The position numbers were made by a program, and so were the translations under genes. From CAVRZY01 sp963725415 (GTDB taxonomy: Bacteria; Acidobacteriota; Terriglobia; Bryobacterales; Bryobacteraceae), in NCBI GenBank assembly GCA_963725415.1, contig CAVRZY010000086.1, forward strand, positions 1 through 25,328: DNA of 25,328 nt, given 5' to 3'. Under the pieces are notes generated by a model. That model made no database searches, had not been told where the DNA came from, and saw nothing but the letters and a program-made list of their open reading frames with translations. Below are positions 14,494 to 23,555 of the stretch, piece after piece; the first letter of the stretch is position 1; each line of letters starts with the position of its first letter.

Positions 14494-15501
14494 TCAGGTT
14501 CGTCCTTCAAAAAGATTCCGGCCCGCCACCAGGGCGCGCATTTTGCCGTCGGCCACGCTGCGCTGAAGCATCCAGAAACCGCAGTCCGGATGAATCCAGC
14601 GCACGCGGTCCGGCCCCAGGATCTTCGAGGCGTGCTCCAGCCGGCGGGCAATCAGCTCGGCAGGCTCGATCAGGTTGTCTTTGATGTCGATGACGCCCAG
14701 GCCCATGGCCATGCGGGGATCTAGGTCGCGGAACACCTCAAGTTCGCCGTAACCGCGGCGCGCGAACTCGAGCACCAGATGATTAGCTTGAAGGCCGTTG
14801 AGGAACGGCAACAAGTCGCGATAGAAGCCTTTCTGGATGGTCTGCCCGCCGTAGTTGCCGAAGCAGATATGCACGGCCCGCTCGCCGGGGATCCCATCCA
14901 GCACATGGTTGATGACGGGCAGAGCCCATTCGCGATCCTCCGGGTGGCCGGCGATGTTGGCCTCATCTATTTGAATCACGTCCGCGCGGATAAGCTCGAG
15001 TTGTCTTCGCAGCACGCGGGCCAGCGCCATGGACAGTTCCTCCCGGCTGCCATAGTGCCGGTCGGTCAAGACCTTGGCGAGCATGTGCGGCCCGGTGCAG
15101 GTGAACTTAAGGGGGCGGCTGGTGAGCGCCCGGGTGAATTCGAAATCCCGCAGCAGGTTCAAAGTGCCGTCGCCGATCTCGGCGGTGACGACGCCGGCGG
15201 GTTCGGTGCGATATGCCAGCCCCGCGTCGGCGCGGAATCTCTGGATGTCGGTGATGGAGAAACGGGTGCAAACGCCGTCCATGCGGCTGACGAAGTAGTC
15301 GATCATGCCGTTGGTCTCGGGATGGCTGGGATCGAAGCGGTTCAATTCGCCGTCGGCCAGCACGTCGATGCCGGCCAGTTCCTGCGTCTTGAGCACCACC
15401 AGGATGGCGTCGCGGAGCGTGACCCGGCTGGCATCTCCCAGCAGCCAGTGCGGAACCGGGTAGCTGCCCACCACAGTCGTTTTTATGGGCATAAGTTTCA
15501 T
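14494..15501 (-). CDS. MetE C-terminal-type (cobalamin-independent methionine synthase family) methyltransferase
   Basis: A 335-residue TIM-barrel protein corresponding only to the catalytic C-terminal half of MetE, which is about 750 residues in full. It starts 'KTTVVGSYPVPHW', contains 'ADGELNRFDPS' and 'VIQIDEANIAGHPEDREWA', and has candidate zinc ligands His211 and Cys213 (HIC), Glu245 ('LVLEFA') and Cys307 ('HPDCGF'), matching the His-x-Cys, Glu, Cys set of MetE that activates homocysteine thiol. Stand-alone enzymes of this shape, called core-MetE in other bacteria and archaea, are proposed to use methylcorrinoid or other methyl donors; the donor here is unknown. ATG 15501 and ATG 15492 are both possible; the shorter form (MPIKTTVVGSYP) fits the promoter-like boxes better. 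It leads the TolB-like and YgiT genes. Confidence 0.85.
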   Translation of the reverse strand: MKLMPIKTTVVGSYPVPHWLLGDASRVTLRDAILVVLKTQELAGIDVLADGELNRFDPSHPETNGMIDYFVSRMDGVCTRFSITDIQRFRADAGLAYRTEPAGVVTAEIGDGTLNLLRDFEFTRALTSRPLKFTCTGPHMLAKVLTDRHYGSREELSMALARVLRRQLELIRADVIQIDEANIAGHPEDREWALPVINHVLDGIPGERAVHICFGNYGGQTIQKGFYRDLLPFLNGLQANHLVLEFARRGYGELEVFRDLDPRMAMGLGVIDIKDNLIEPAELIARRLEHASKILGPDRVRWIHPDCGFWMLQRSVADGKMRALVAGRNLFEGRT

Positions 15502-15531
15502 TGTATATTGGGGCTACGGATGCACTGTGAA
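15502..15531 (-). promoter_or_regulatory. Possible minus-strand promoter in the divergent start region
   Basis: On the minus strand TTCACA (15531-15526) and TATACA (15507-15502) are separated by 18 bases, and transcription would start next to ATG 15492. On the plus strand the same AT-rich box offers TATATT (15504-15509) for the receptor gene, without a good -35. The two start codons are only 25 bases apart, so the two promoters must overlap if both are here. Confidence 0.35.
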
Positions 15532-18006
15532 GAGCTGTTTTTGGCCTCTGGCCGGAGTGGCCGGCGCGTTCTTGGGAATGGCCCAGGCCCAGGTTCGCCT
15601 GTCGGGCCGCGTGGTTGACGAGAACAACGCCGCCGTGCCGGGGGCCCAGATTTCGCTGCGGGGAAGCCAGGCCGGCAGTGAGGCCAAGCGATTGCAGGCC
15701 ATCGCCGACCCTGCCGGCAAATTCGCGTTTCGTCTGGAGGCCCCGGGCGAGTACCTCCTCAGCGTCGAGCGCGAGAACTACTTCCGGCTGCGCGATCGCC
15801 CGGTGCGGCTGGCGGAAGGGCTCAACGAGATCACCCTGATTCTGAACCCCATCCGGGAAGTCTTCGAGAAGATCGATGTAGCCTACTCGCCGCCGCAGAT
15901 CGATTTCGAGAAAACCGCTCCCGAACAGCGGCTCACCGGCACACAGATCCTGGAGATTCCTTATCCCAGCACCGCCACCCTGCGCAACGCCATGCGCGTG
16001 CTGCCGGGGGTAGTGCACGATTCGCAAGGCGGCGTGCACCTAAACGGAGGCACGGAGGAGCAGGTGCTCTACACCCTGGACGGCTTTCAAATCAACGATC
16101 CACTCACGGGGCGCTTTGAAAGCCGGATGAGCGTCGAGTCGGTGCGCGCCATGGAGGTGGCGGCGGGGAATCTCTCGGCCGAGTTCGGCAAAGGCTCGGC
16201 GGGCGCCATGGCGGTCAAGACCGCAACGGGCGACGATCAGTTGCGCTATTCGGCCACCAATTTCATCCCGGCGGTCGAGAATCGTAAAGGGCTGATCCTG
16301 GCCGGGTGGACGCCGCGCTACAACCTCTCGGGACCGATCCGAAAGGGGCGGGCCTGGTTTTCCGACAGCCTGGACGTCCAGTACGACTTGCGGGTGGTGG
16401 AGGAGCTGCCGAAGGGGCAGGACCGAACTACGAGCTGGCGCTGGAACAACCTGCTGCGCAACCAGATCAACCTGACACCCTCGAACATTCTCTACACCGG
16501 GTTTCTGGTCAACTTCTGGACGGCCCCGCGAACCGGGCTGGGTGTGCTGGACCCGCTGGAAACCACCCTCGACCGCAGGACGCGGCAGTGGTTCTTCAAT
16601 GTGAAAGACCAGATCTACTTCCATCGTGGGGCGCTGCTGGAGATCGGCTATGGTTCTAACCGCACTTTCGGGCGGGAAATCCCGCAGGGGCACGACATCC
16701 TGCAATTGACTCCCCAGGGCAAGCGGGGTAACTTCTATGCCGACGCCACGCGGAAGGCCCGGCGCGACCAGTGGCTGGCGAACCTCTTTCTGCCGTCATT
16801 CACCTGGAGAGGCGGGCATCAGATCAAGCTGGGCGTCGATCTGGATTGGCTGAGCTACTGGCAGAACGTCGTGCGCACGGGATACGACTACTTCCGGGTG
16901 GACGGCACCCGGGCGCGCCGCGTGGTTTTCGGGGGCAGCGGCCGGCTGGAGCGCACCAGTCTCGAGGCGGCCTCCTACATCCAGGACACCTGGAAATTGC
17001 GCCCCGGGCTGCTGCTGGAGGTGGGACTGCGCCAGGACTGGGACCGGCTGGTGGGGAACGTGAAGGTGGCGCCGCGTGTGGGGTTTTCCTGGGCCCCGCC
17101 CGGCCTGGAATCGACTAAGATATCGGGAGGCTTCGCCCGGATCTACGACCAGAGCCCCCTGCGGCTGTTCACGCGGCCCCAGGACCAATACACTCTGACC
17201 ACCTACTTTGCTCCCGATGGCGGAATAGTGCGAGGGCCCGCGATCTCCTTCTACACTATCGACCGCACGCCGCTGGAGACGCCGCGCTATCACAACTGGA
17301 ACCTGGGAGTCGAGCAGCGGTTTCCTAGGGAGGTCTATGCCCGGTTCAACTACGTGCGGCGGCGCGGCAGCGACGGCTTCACCTACGCCGCCGCGCCCCT
17401 GGATGCGCCGCCTCCCGAGGCGCTGGCCGCTTTCCCTGGCGGGACTTTTGAAGCCATCTACAGGCTGCGGAACTGGCGCCGGGACCTGTTCGACTCCTTC
17501 GAGGTGACCTTGCGGCAGACCTTTCGGAAACAGTACGAGTGGCTGGCCAGCTACACGCGTTCCCGGGCCTTCTCGAATGCCGTGGTGGACCTCAACGTCG
17601 ATGAGCCGACGCTCATCTCCAACAACGTGGGCCGTATGCCTTGGGATTCGCCTAACCGTGTTCTAAGTTGGGGATATCTGCCGCTCTTTTGGAGGAACTG
17701 GGCGCTGGCCTATCTGCTGGAAACCCGCAATGGATTTCCGTTCTCGGTTCAGGACGACGACGGCCGCATCAAAGGGGACCTCAACGCCTACCGCTTCCCC
17801 TTCTTTTTCGAGCTGAACCTGCACCTGGAGCGGCGGTTCTTTTTCCGCAAGAACCGCTGGGCCTGCGTGCCGGCTACAACAACATCACCGGTCACAAGAA
17901 CCCCAACGTGGTGAACAACAACGCCAGCTCGCCGAACTTCATGAGCTTCTACGGCGGCCAGAGCCGGGCCTTGAATTTCCGCCTCCGCTGGCTAGGGAAA
18001 CAGTAG
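15527..18006 (+). CDS. TonB-dependent receptor with carboxypeptidase-regulatory-like N-terminus (frameshift near the C-terminus)
   Basis: Outer-membrane receptor of about 826 residues as a composite. I chose GTG 15527, which yields a signal peptide (MKSCFWPLAGVAGAFLGMAQAQ); the frame is also open from ATG 15485, but that overlaps the divergent gene. Parts: carboxypeptidase-regulatory-like fold about 24-110 ('VRLSGRVVDENNAAVPGAQISLRG'), plug about 120-250 ('LRNAMRVLPGVVHDSQGGVHLNGGTEEQVLYTLDGFQINDPLTG'), then the barrel. The frame opened at the start ends at 17914 with a nonsense tail, but the next frame continues with the proper ending: 'LRAGYNNITGHKNPNVVNNN' then 'SFYGGQSRALNFRLRWLGKQ', stopping at 18006. 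One base appears to be missing near the GGGCC at 17859-17863. The FG-GAP gene follows after 1 base. Confidence 0.85.
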
Positions 18007-18007
18007 A

Positions 18008-19156
18008 ATGAGATACGCTTTGGTCTTGCTCATGAACCTGGGGATGCTGGCCAAGCCGCCCGCGCGGTTCCAGCAACACCCCATTGCCACCGACTTGAAG
18101 GGCGGATACCAGGTGGTGGCTGCGGATCTGAACCACGACGGCAAGCCGGACCTGATCGCGGTGGCCAGCGGGCTGCCGGAGCTGGTCTGGTTTGAGAATC
18201 CGGGCTGGCAGCGGCACGTGCTGGCGGGCGGCCGCTCGCGCATGATCAACCTGGCCGTCGCGGATCGAGGCCGGGACGGAATCTCCGTGATGGCGCTGGC
18301 CGAGGACTTCGCCATGGATCCCCGCAAGAGCGTGGGAAAAATTTCGGTGCTCACGCGGCAGGGCGATCCGACGGCGCCGTGGTCCCTCACCGAGATCGAC
18401 CGGCTTCCCGCCTCGCACCGCCTGAAGTGGGCCGATGCGGACGGCACGGGCCGGAAGGTGCTCATCAATGCGCCCCTGGCCGGAGCTACGGTGGCGCCGC
18501 CGGAGTACAAGGGGAAAGTCCCGATCGTTTTCTACCGGCCTGGGGAATGGAAACGCGAGCTGCTCTCGGAGGCCCTGGAGGGCGTCCTCCACGGGATCTT
18601 TGTGACCGACTGGGACCAGGACGGGCGGGAGGAGTTGCTGACCGCCAGCTTCCTCGGCATCCACCTGTTCCGGCTGGGCAAGGACGGCCTTTGGAGAGGG
18701 ACGGAGCTGACCAAGGGCAGCCCCGCGCCCTGGCCCAAATGCGGCGCCAGCGAGGTGGCTGTCGGGCGGCTGGGCCGCAGCCGATTTATGTGCTCCATCG
18801 AGCCGTGGCACGGCAACCAAGTGGTGCTCTATACCCAGAAGGGGAAGGCCTGGCGCCGCCAGGTGCTGGACGACACCCTGGCCGAGGGGCACACCATCCA
18901 CGCCGCCGACCTGAACGGCGACGGCCGCGACGAGATCATCGCCGGCTTCCGCGGCAAGCCATACAACGTGTACATTTACTCAGCCGCGGACGCCAAAGGG
19001 ACGCGCTGGTCGCGACAGACACTGGACGAAGGCGGCATGGGCGTAGCGAGCTGCGCCGTAGCCGACCTCAACGGCGACGGCAGGCCGGACCTCGCCTGCA
19101 TCAGCTCGACCAATCTGAAGTGGTACGAGAATCTGGGGGGTATGCCGGGTTTGTAG
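18008..19156 (+). CDS. FG-GAP/VCBS-repeat beta-propeller protein
   Basis: A 382-residue protein with a short hydrophobic start (MRYALVLLMNLGMLA), probably an export signal. Calcium-binding-like repeats 'AADLNHDGKPDLIAV', 'VTDWDQDGREELLTA', 'AADLNGDGRDEIIAGF' and 'VADLNGDGRPDLACI' recur through the chain, typical of FG-GAP/VCBS propellers. Such proteins are surface or periplasmic and often bind carbohydrates or other proteins; no catalytic site is visible. Its ATG comes one base after the stop of the TonB-dependent receptor, so it is co-translated and may act as a partner of that receptor, in the manner of a surface-exposed binding protein. This role is inferred from position only. Confidence 0.87.
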   Translation: MRYALVLLMNLGMLAKPPARFQQHPIATDLKGGYQVVAADLNHDGKPDLIAVASGLPELVWFENPGWQRHVLAGGRSRMINLAVADRGRDGISVMALAEDFAMDPRKSVGKISVLTRQGDPTAPWSLTEIDRLPASHRLKWADADGTGRKVLINAPLAGATVAPPEYKGKVPIVFYRPGEWKRELLSEALEGVLHGIFVTDWDQDGREELLTASFLGIHLFRLGKDGLWRGTELTKGSPAPWPKCGASEVAVGRLGRSRFMCSIEPWHGNQVVLYTQKGKAWRRQVLDDTLAEGHTIHAADLNGDGRDEIIAGFRGKPYNVYIYSAADAKGTRWSRQTLDEGGMGVASCAVADLNGDGRPDLACISSTNLKWYENLGGMPGL

Positions 19157-19444
19157 TGGGTGACGTGGGCCAACGGCGTACCAGCAGGCACCGGAAAAAC
19201 CATTTCTGGGAAGGCCCGGCTGATGGGAATTCCAACGGTTTGGGGCCACCTCGAGGCTCGTGCCGGGCCTCCTACCAAGACCGTGACGGGTTGCGCCACG
19301 TCCCCACCGGCCAGCGATCCGAGAATAGTTTGTATTTGGAGCTTATAGGGCCTCACAGGCGCTCCTGTCTCCTCGACGATTTCGTGGACTGTCCGTGAGA
19401 AGGGGATGTTGTCGTTACCTTCAATGTCTTACTATCAGCGATTG
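19157..19444. other. Non-coding or decayed stretch after the FG-GAP gene
   Basis: No convincing gene. On the minus strand one frame is open from 19428 down into the FG-GAP gene and reads protein-like text ('DIEGNDNIPFSRTVHEIVEETG', then 'FPEMVFPVPAGTPLAHVTHY'), but it has no start codon in a sensible place, and I do not recognise it. I see no terminator with a T-run. Together with 19445-19690 it looks like remains of a lost gene. Confidence 0.4.
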
Positions 19445-19690
19445 CTATCGTACGGCCATCGTCAGACCGCTCTGGCTGGCGGCGTTCCCGATGACCAGCA
19501 CAACGGGCACCGCGCTTCCTGGTGTGACCGCCTGGGGGACCCTCACGTTTACCTGGAGCACTCCGGCGACCAGGCCGGGGGCGCCACCGGCATAGAGGAC
19601 TTCAGCACTTCGTCCCAGATTGCGACATGCAGGTTCCACTGATCCAGTGGATTTGCCGGCGGTTCCCTTCCCGCCACGAGCAAAGTGCAC
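19445..19690 (-). pseudogene. Remnant of a TIGR03437-domain protein (C-terminal piece)
   Basis: The minus strand codes 'RSAEVLYAGGAPGLVAGVLQ', then 'VNVRVPQAVTPGSAVPVVLV', and stops after 'SQSGLTMAVR'. This is the normal end of TIGR03437 domains, with the family's 'AGLAPGLVGxxQVNVxVP' core. Only about 60 residues of the roughly 215-residue domain remain; the residues before 'RSAEV' (19690 to about 19620) do not resemble the domain, and the start of the gene is missing. The missing portion would lie to the right, where a 5'-truncated Yip1 gene now stands, so a deletion or rearrangement is the simplest explanation. Confidence 0.7.
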
Positions 19691-19746
19691 AGGTCTATCC
19701 TGTCCACGACAAAGAATTGCGTGTTCTTCGGAAAATCCCCGTCTAT

Positions 19747-20328
19747 ATGACGGCGTGCTCTCGATACGTCGGCTGGGAGCGCTACATGCGGCAGACCGTT
19801 GAATCCAGTCCGCGCACCCAGAACCTGCCCGTCGAGCAGCGGGAGAGAATCATCGAGCAGCAGACGCGCCTGGCCCCCGTGTTCGGCTATGTCATGGCCG
19901 CGGTGAGCATGCCGATCGTCGTGCTGGTCACAGCCGCAGTCCTGCTGTTCGTCTTCAAGCTGATGCTGGACGCCCAGCTCACGTTCCGCCAGGTGTTTGC
20001 GGTCACCTGTTACTCCTTCCTGACGGGCGTGTTCTCGGTCGCGTTATCCATTCTGGTGATGTTCCTCAAGAACCCTGAGGATTTCAACCTCCAGGATCCG
20101 TTGGGCGCCCATCTGGGCTCCTTGCTGGACCCGGAGACCGCACCCAAGTGGCTGGCCGCCCTGGCGAGTTCGTTCGATCTGTTCTCGCTCTGGACGATGC
20201 TGCTGCTGGCTACCGGGCTTTGCGTAGCCGCCAGGAAGCTCTCCTGGGGCAAGTCACTGGCCGGCGTGGTGGCTCCGTGGGTCGTCTGGGTCGGAGTGAA
20301 AGTTGACTGGAGGGCCATCTTCGGCTGA
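19747..20328 (+). CDS. Yip1-family membrane protein, N-terminally truncated
   Basis: The protein matches the acidobacterial Yip1-domain type from 'YVGWERYMRQTVESSPRTQN' onward: 'LPVEQRERIIEQQTRLAPVFGYV', a hydrophobic segment 'VVLVTAAVLLFVFKLML', 'LTFRQVFAVTCYSFLTGVFSVALSILVMFLKNPEDFNLQDPLG' and 'SFDLFSLWTMLLLATGLCVAARKLSWGKSLAGVVAPWVVW'. Related proteins carry about 45-50 more residues at the front, including a first membrane helix after a 'F.P...F..I...P.W' stretch; these are absent. The frame stays open back to 19627 but that part is unlike the family. ATG 19747 is the best remaining start (193 residues) with no Shine-Dalgarno sequence, so the gene may be silent. Four hydrophobic helices remain. 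Yip1 proteins are inner-membrane proteins of unclear role in bacteria. Confidence 0.7.
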   Translation: MTACSRYVGWERYMRQTVESSPRTQNLPVEQRERIIEQQTRLAPVFGYVMAAVSMPIVVLVTAAVLLFVFKLMLDAQLTFRQVFAVTCYSFLTGVFSVALSILVMFLKNPEDFNLQDPLGAHLGSLLDPETAPKWLAALASSFDLFSLWTMLLLATGLCVAARKLSWGKSLAGVVAPWVVWVGVKVDWRAIFG

Positions 20329-20335
20329 CCGCGGC

Positions 20336-20360
20336 TGACTCCGCTCCGCCGGAGCGTCAC
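20336..20360 (+). terminator. Hairpin after the Yip1 gene, weak terminator candidate
   Basis: CGCTCC (20342-20347) and GGAGCG (20351-20356) pair across a 3-base loop, with outer TGAC/GTCA able to extend the stem past a bulge. No T-run follows. The rest of the gap to 20561 is GC-rich; it holds a TACACT box at 20446-20451 with no convincing -35, and a Shine-Dalgarno sequence at 20543-20549. Confidence 0.25.
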
Positions 20361-20561
20361 TTCCGCTGCGCCGGGAGCACCTTGGGCACGCAGGCTGGGC
20401 TGGCGCGCAGGCCGGCCTGACGCTGTCGGCTGAGGCGGTGGGGTGTACACTGAAGGCTGGTCCGGAAGCCCAACGGCAAATCCTGGGTAGCAGGTGAGTT
20501 GAGCGAAGCCACAAATCATCAGTCCCCGACAGGGCGCCACGCAAGGAGGGCAGAAACGAAA

Positions 20562-21605
20562 ATGAAAGCGGCGGTTTTCTATGGGCCTCGCGATGTGCGG
20601 GTTGAGAGTGTCCCAAGACCATCGCCCGGACCGGGTGAAGTGGTGCTGCGGGTGCTGCGGTGCTCGGTCTGCGGAACTGACAAGCGCATTTTCACTCATG
20701 GGCAGAAGAATGTGGTGCCGCCGGCAATCACTGGGCACGAGATCGTTGGAACCGTGTACGAGATCGGCTCCGGCGTGGACCGCGGGATCAGCAGCGGCCA
20801 GAAAGTTGTCGTCGCCACGGTCGTGGGTTGCGGAAAGTGCATCTATTGCCGGCGAAAGCAGTACAACCTCTGCGACTCCTTCACGGCCCTGGGGTACGAC
20901 TACCCGGGTGGATTCGCTGAATACGTCAAGATTCCCGCCGCGGCCGTAGCCCAGGGCAATGTGATTCCCATCCCGGACACGATGTCCCTCGAGCGTGCCG
21001 CGCTGGTGGAGCCGCTCTCCTGCTGCCTCAATGGGCAGGAGTATCTGGCGGCCCAGCCGGGCGACCGCGCCCTGGTCTTTGGCGCCGGCCCCATAGGCTT
21101 GATGCACGCCAGCATTCTCAAGGCGCGGGGTTGCGACCCGGTCGTTGTTACAGACGTGTCCGAGGAGCGGTTGGCCTACGTCCGGGAGTTCGGCCTGGGC
21201 TGGACGGTCAACACCGCAGGGGGCGAGGGCGTGGAAAAGATCCTCGCGGCCGCGGGTGGCGAGAAGTTCGACGTGGCCCTGACCGCTAACTCGGTGAAGG
21301 CCACTCAGGCCGAAGCGTTGAAGTTGGCGCGCAAGAAAGCCCGGGTGTGCTTCTTTGCCGGTATCCCCAAGGACGACCCGGTGCTCGGCATCGACACGAA
21401 TTTCATACATTACAACGAAATTTCCCTTTTTGGCTGTTTCGCCTCGAATCTGAGACACTACCATCAGGCCCTGGAAATGGTCGTGCGTGATGACATTCCC
21501 TGGGACCGCTTTCTCACACATAGCTTCACGTTGGACGACATGGTCAAGGCCTACGCGGTGGTCGAGGCCGGGCAAGGAATCAAGACGGTCATCAACTGCG
21601 AATAG
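20562..21605 (+). CDS. Zinc-dependent alcohol (polyol/sugar) dehydrogenase, MDR family
   Basis: A 347-residue medium-chain dehydrogenase. The start is ATG 20562 because 'MKAAVFYGPRDVRVESVP' is the standard N-terminus, although the frame extends upstream; AAGGAGG (20543-20549) lies 12 bases before it. Catalytic zinc ligands are Cys37 ('CSVCGTD'), His59-Glu60 ('GHE') and Glu150 ('VEPLSC'). The structural zinc site is Cys90, Cys93, Cys96 and Cys104. The NAD(P) Rossmann motif is 'VFGAGPIGLM' (172-181). Closest subfamily by eye is the sorbitol/threonine dehydrogenase-like group acting on polyols or sugars. The aldolase/dehydrogenase gene follows after 11 bases, so it is part of a sugar-catabolic operon; the exact substrate is not determined. 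Confidence 0.9.
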   Translation: MKAAVFYGPRDVRVESVPRPSPGPGEVVLRVLRCSVCGTDKRIFTHGQKNVVPPAITGHEIVGTVYEIGSGVDRGISSGQKVVVATVVGCGKCIYCRRKQYNLCDSFTALGYDYPGGFAEYVKIPAAAVAQGNVIPIPDTMSLERAALVEPLSCCLNGQEYLAAQPGDRALVFGAGPIGLMHASILKARGCDPVVVTDVSEERLAYVREFGLGWTVNTAGGEGVEKILAAAGGEKFDVALTANSVKATQAEALKLARKKARVCFFAGIPKDDPVLGIDTNFIHYNEISLFGCFASNLRHYHQALEMVVRDDIPWDRFLTHSFTLDDMVKAYAVVEAGQGIKTVINCE

Positions 21606-21616
21606 CAGCCACCCCA

Positions 21617-23555
21617 ATGGACAGGGAATCCCTGGCGCAACTGATTGAGATTTCGCGCGCCGTCGGCGCCAACGCCGACTACGTGCAGGCCGGAGGCGGC
21701 AACACCTCCGTAAAATCACCCGACGGCCGGACGATGGCCATCAAGGCCAGCGGCACAATCCTGACTTTGATGAGCGAGTCGGAGGGCTGGGTCGAGCTGG
21801 ATACTGCGGCGGTTTTGAGCATCTTCGATCGGACCGATCTTCCCACACTGCCAACGAATGAGCGCGAGGCGCGTGTCCAGCAGCACTTGTCCTCGGCCGC
21901 AGTGGGCGGCCGCGGGCGGCCATCCGTCGAGAGCGCCCTGCACGCGATGCTCGGCAGGGTGGTCATCCACACTCACCCGGTGGCAGCCAATGCTCTGAAC
22001 TGCGGGCCTGGCCGGAGGGCTTTCGGCGAGATTACGCCGCCGGGGGAACCCCCGCCACTCTGGATACCGTATACCGACCCGGGTTGGAGACTGGCGACGG
22101 CGGTCAAGTCCGCAGCCGAGGCTTACCAGAAGCAATATGGCGCGGTTCCGGCCGTCATCTTCATGGAGAATCACGGGCTGCTGGTCTCAGCCGCCAGCGC
22201 CCAGGAGTGTCTGGCGCTCCACGATGCCTGGGTCGCGCGCTGCGAGCAATATTTTGCGCCCAAGGCGCCGCCTGTTGGGAGGGCGCCGCAGGTGGATTCT
22301 GCCACGTTGCGAAAGGCCATGGTGGAACTGCGCCGTGTCTGGCGTGAGGCGCGCGGCGCCCCATCCTTCGCCAGGCTGTCGGAGGCGCCGGAGCTCGCCG
22401 GCAGTGTTTCGAGCGAGGCGGCCGAGATACTGGCTGGAGGCGCACTCACCCCCGACCAGATCGTCTACACTGGCGCACATGCCGTCATCTGCGGGTCGCT
22501 CGAAGAATTGCCCGGCAAACTCACACCCGCACTGGCTGAAAAGGCTCCCCCACGGGTCGTGCTCGTTCGCGACGTGGGAACGTTCCTGGTGGCCGACGAT
22601 CCCGTGAAGCTCGGCGCGGCCGAAGCGCTGGCGGTTGCCTCCGCCAAGACTGTGCGCCTCGCGGCGGGACGGGGCGGGGCGCACAACCTCTCTCCAGCCT
22701 CCGCCGACTTCATCATCCACTGGGAGGCGGAGCACTACCGTGCACGTCTCACGGACTCTGCTGCGGCGCCGCTGGCCGGCCAGGTCGCCGTGGTGACCGG
22801 CGCGGCCTCTGGTCTGGGTTGTGGCATTGCCCAAGGTCTGGTCGAAGCTGGGGCGGCCGTGGCGTTTTGCGACATTGACGATCCGGGAGCAGGGGCCGCT
22901 GCGGGAGCCTCCGCCGATCCCCGCCGCGCCCTGCCCGTGCGCATGGACGTAACCGACGAGCAGGCCGTGGCGGCCGCTTTTGACCGGATCCTGCGGCACT
23001 GGGGACGTGTGGATATCGCGGTCTGTGCGGCGGGCATCGCCCCGGCCTTTGAACTGGTGGACATGCCGCTCGACCAGTGGCGGCTGGCTCTGGAGATCAA
23101 CCTGACCGGCTACTTCCTGGTCGCGCGCGAGGCGGCGCGGATCATGTGCGCGCAGGGCGATGGCGGGTCGATGGTGATGCTTTCGTCAAAGACCGGCCTG
23201 GACGCATCGAAAGCCAACTCGGCGTACAACGCCACCAAGGCGGGGGAGCTTCACCTGATGCGCGGTTGGGCATTGGAACTCGGGCCCGACGGTATCCGCG
23301 TCAACGCCGTGGCGCCGGGAAACGTCTTCGAAGGCTCCAGAATCTGGAACCCCGAGTACATCCGGGTAGCGGCCCGGCAAGAAGGGCATCCAGCCCGAAG
23401 AAGTCATTCCTTACTATACTTCGCTGACCGCCCTGAAGCGCGAGATTAAGCGCTCCGACGTGGCTGCTGCCGTAGTTTTCCTCTGCTCGGATCAGGCCCG
23501 CTGCATCACTGGCCAGACCCTCGTAGTGGACAGCGGGCAGGTGATGGTCCGATGA
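21617..23555 (+). CDS. Bifunctional class II aldolase / short-chain dehydrogenase (one frameshift)
   Basis: Composite of 645 residues. The N-terminal half is a class II (zinc) aldolase: 'QAGGGNTSVKSPDGRTMAIKASG' (20-45), metal ligands His118 and His120 ('VVIHTHPVAAN'), and 'VIFMENHGLLV'. The C-terminal half, from about 388, is a short-chain dehydrogenase with 'VVTGAASGLGCG' for NAD(P), Ser in 'MLSSKTG', and Tyr537-Lys541 ('YNATKAG'). Such fusions, as in the RhaE-type enzyme of rhamnose catabolism, split a keto-sugar phosphate and oxidise the resulting lactaldehyde or a similar sugar product. The first frame ends at 23449 with a nonsense tail; an extra base near 23378 ('ggcccggcaag') explains it, because the next frame continues 'KGIQPEEVIPYYTSLTALKR' and 'DQARCITGQTLVVDSGQVMV' to the TGA at 23553-23555. 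That stop overlaps the next gene's ATG (ATGA). Confidence 0.85.

Noticed and set aside
17859..17866. Programmed ribosomal frameshifting as the cause of the frame change in the second receptor
   Set aside because: There is no classic slippery heptamer with a downstream structure at the site, and similar breaks occur in unrelated genes of the window, so a sequence error or mutation is more likely.
20010..21719. Minus-strand open frame of 569 codons over the Yip1 and dehydrogenase genes
   Set aside because: Antisense to a dehydrogenase with all zinc ligands and spanning several gene borders; no domain is visible.
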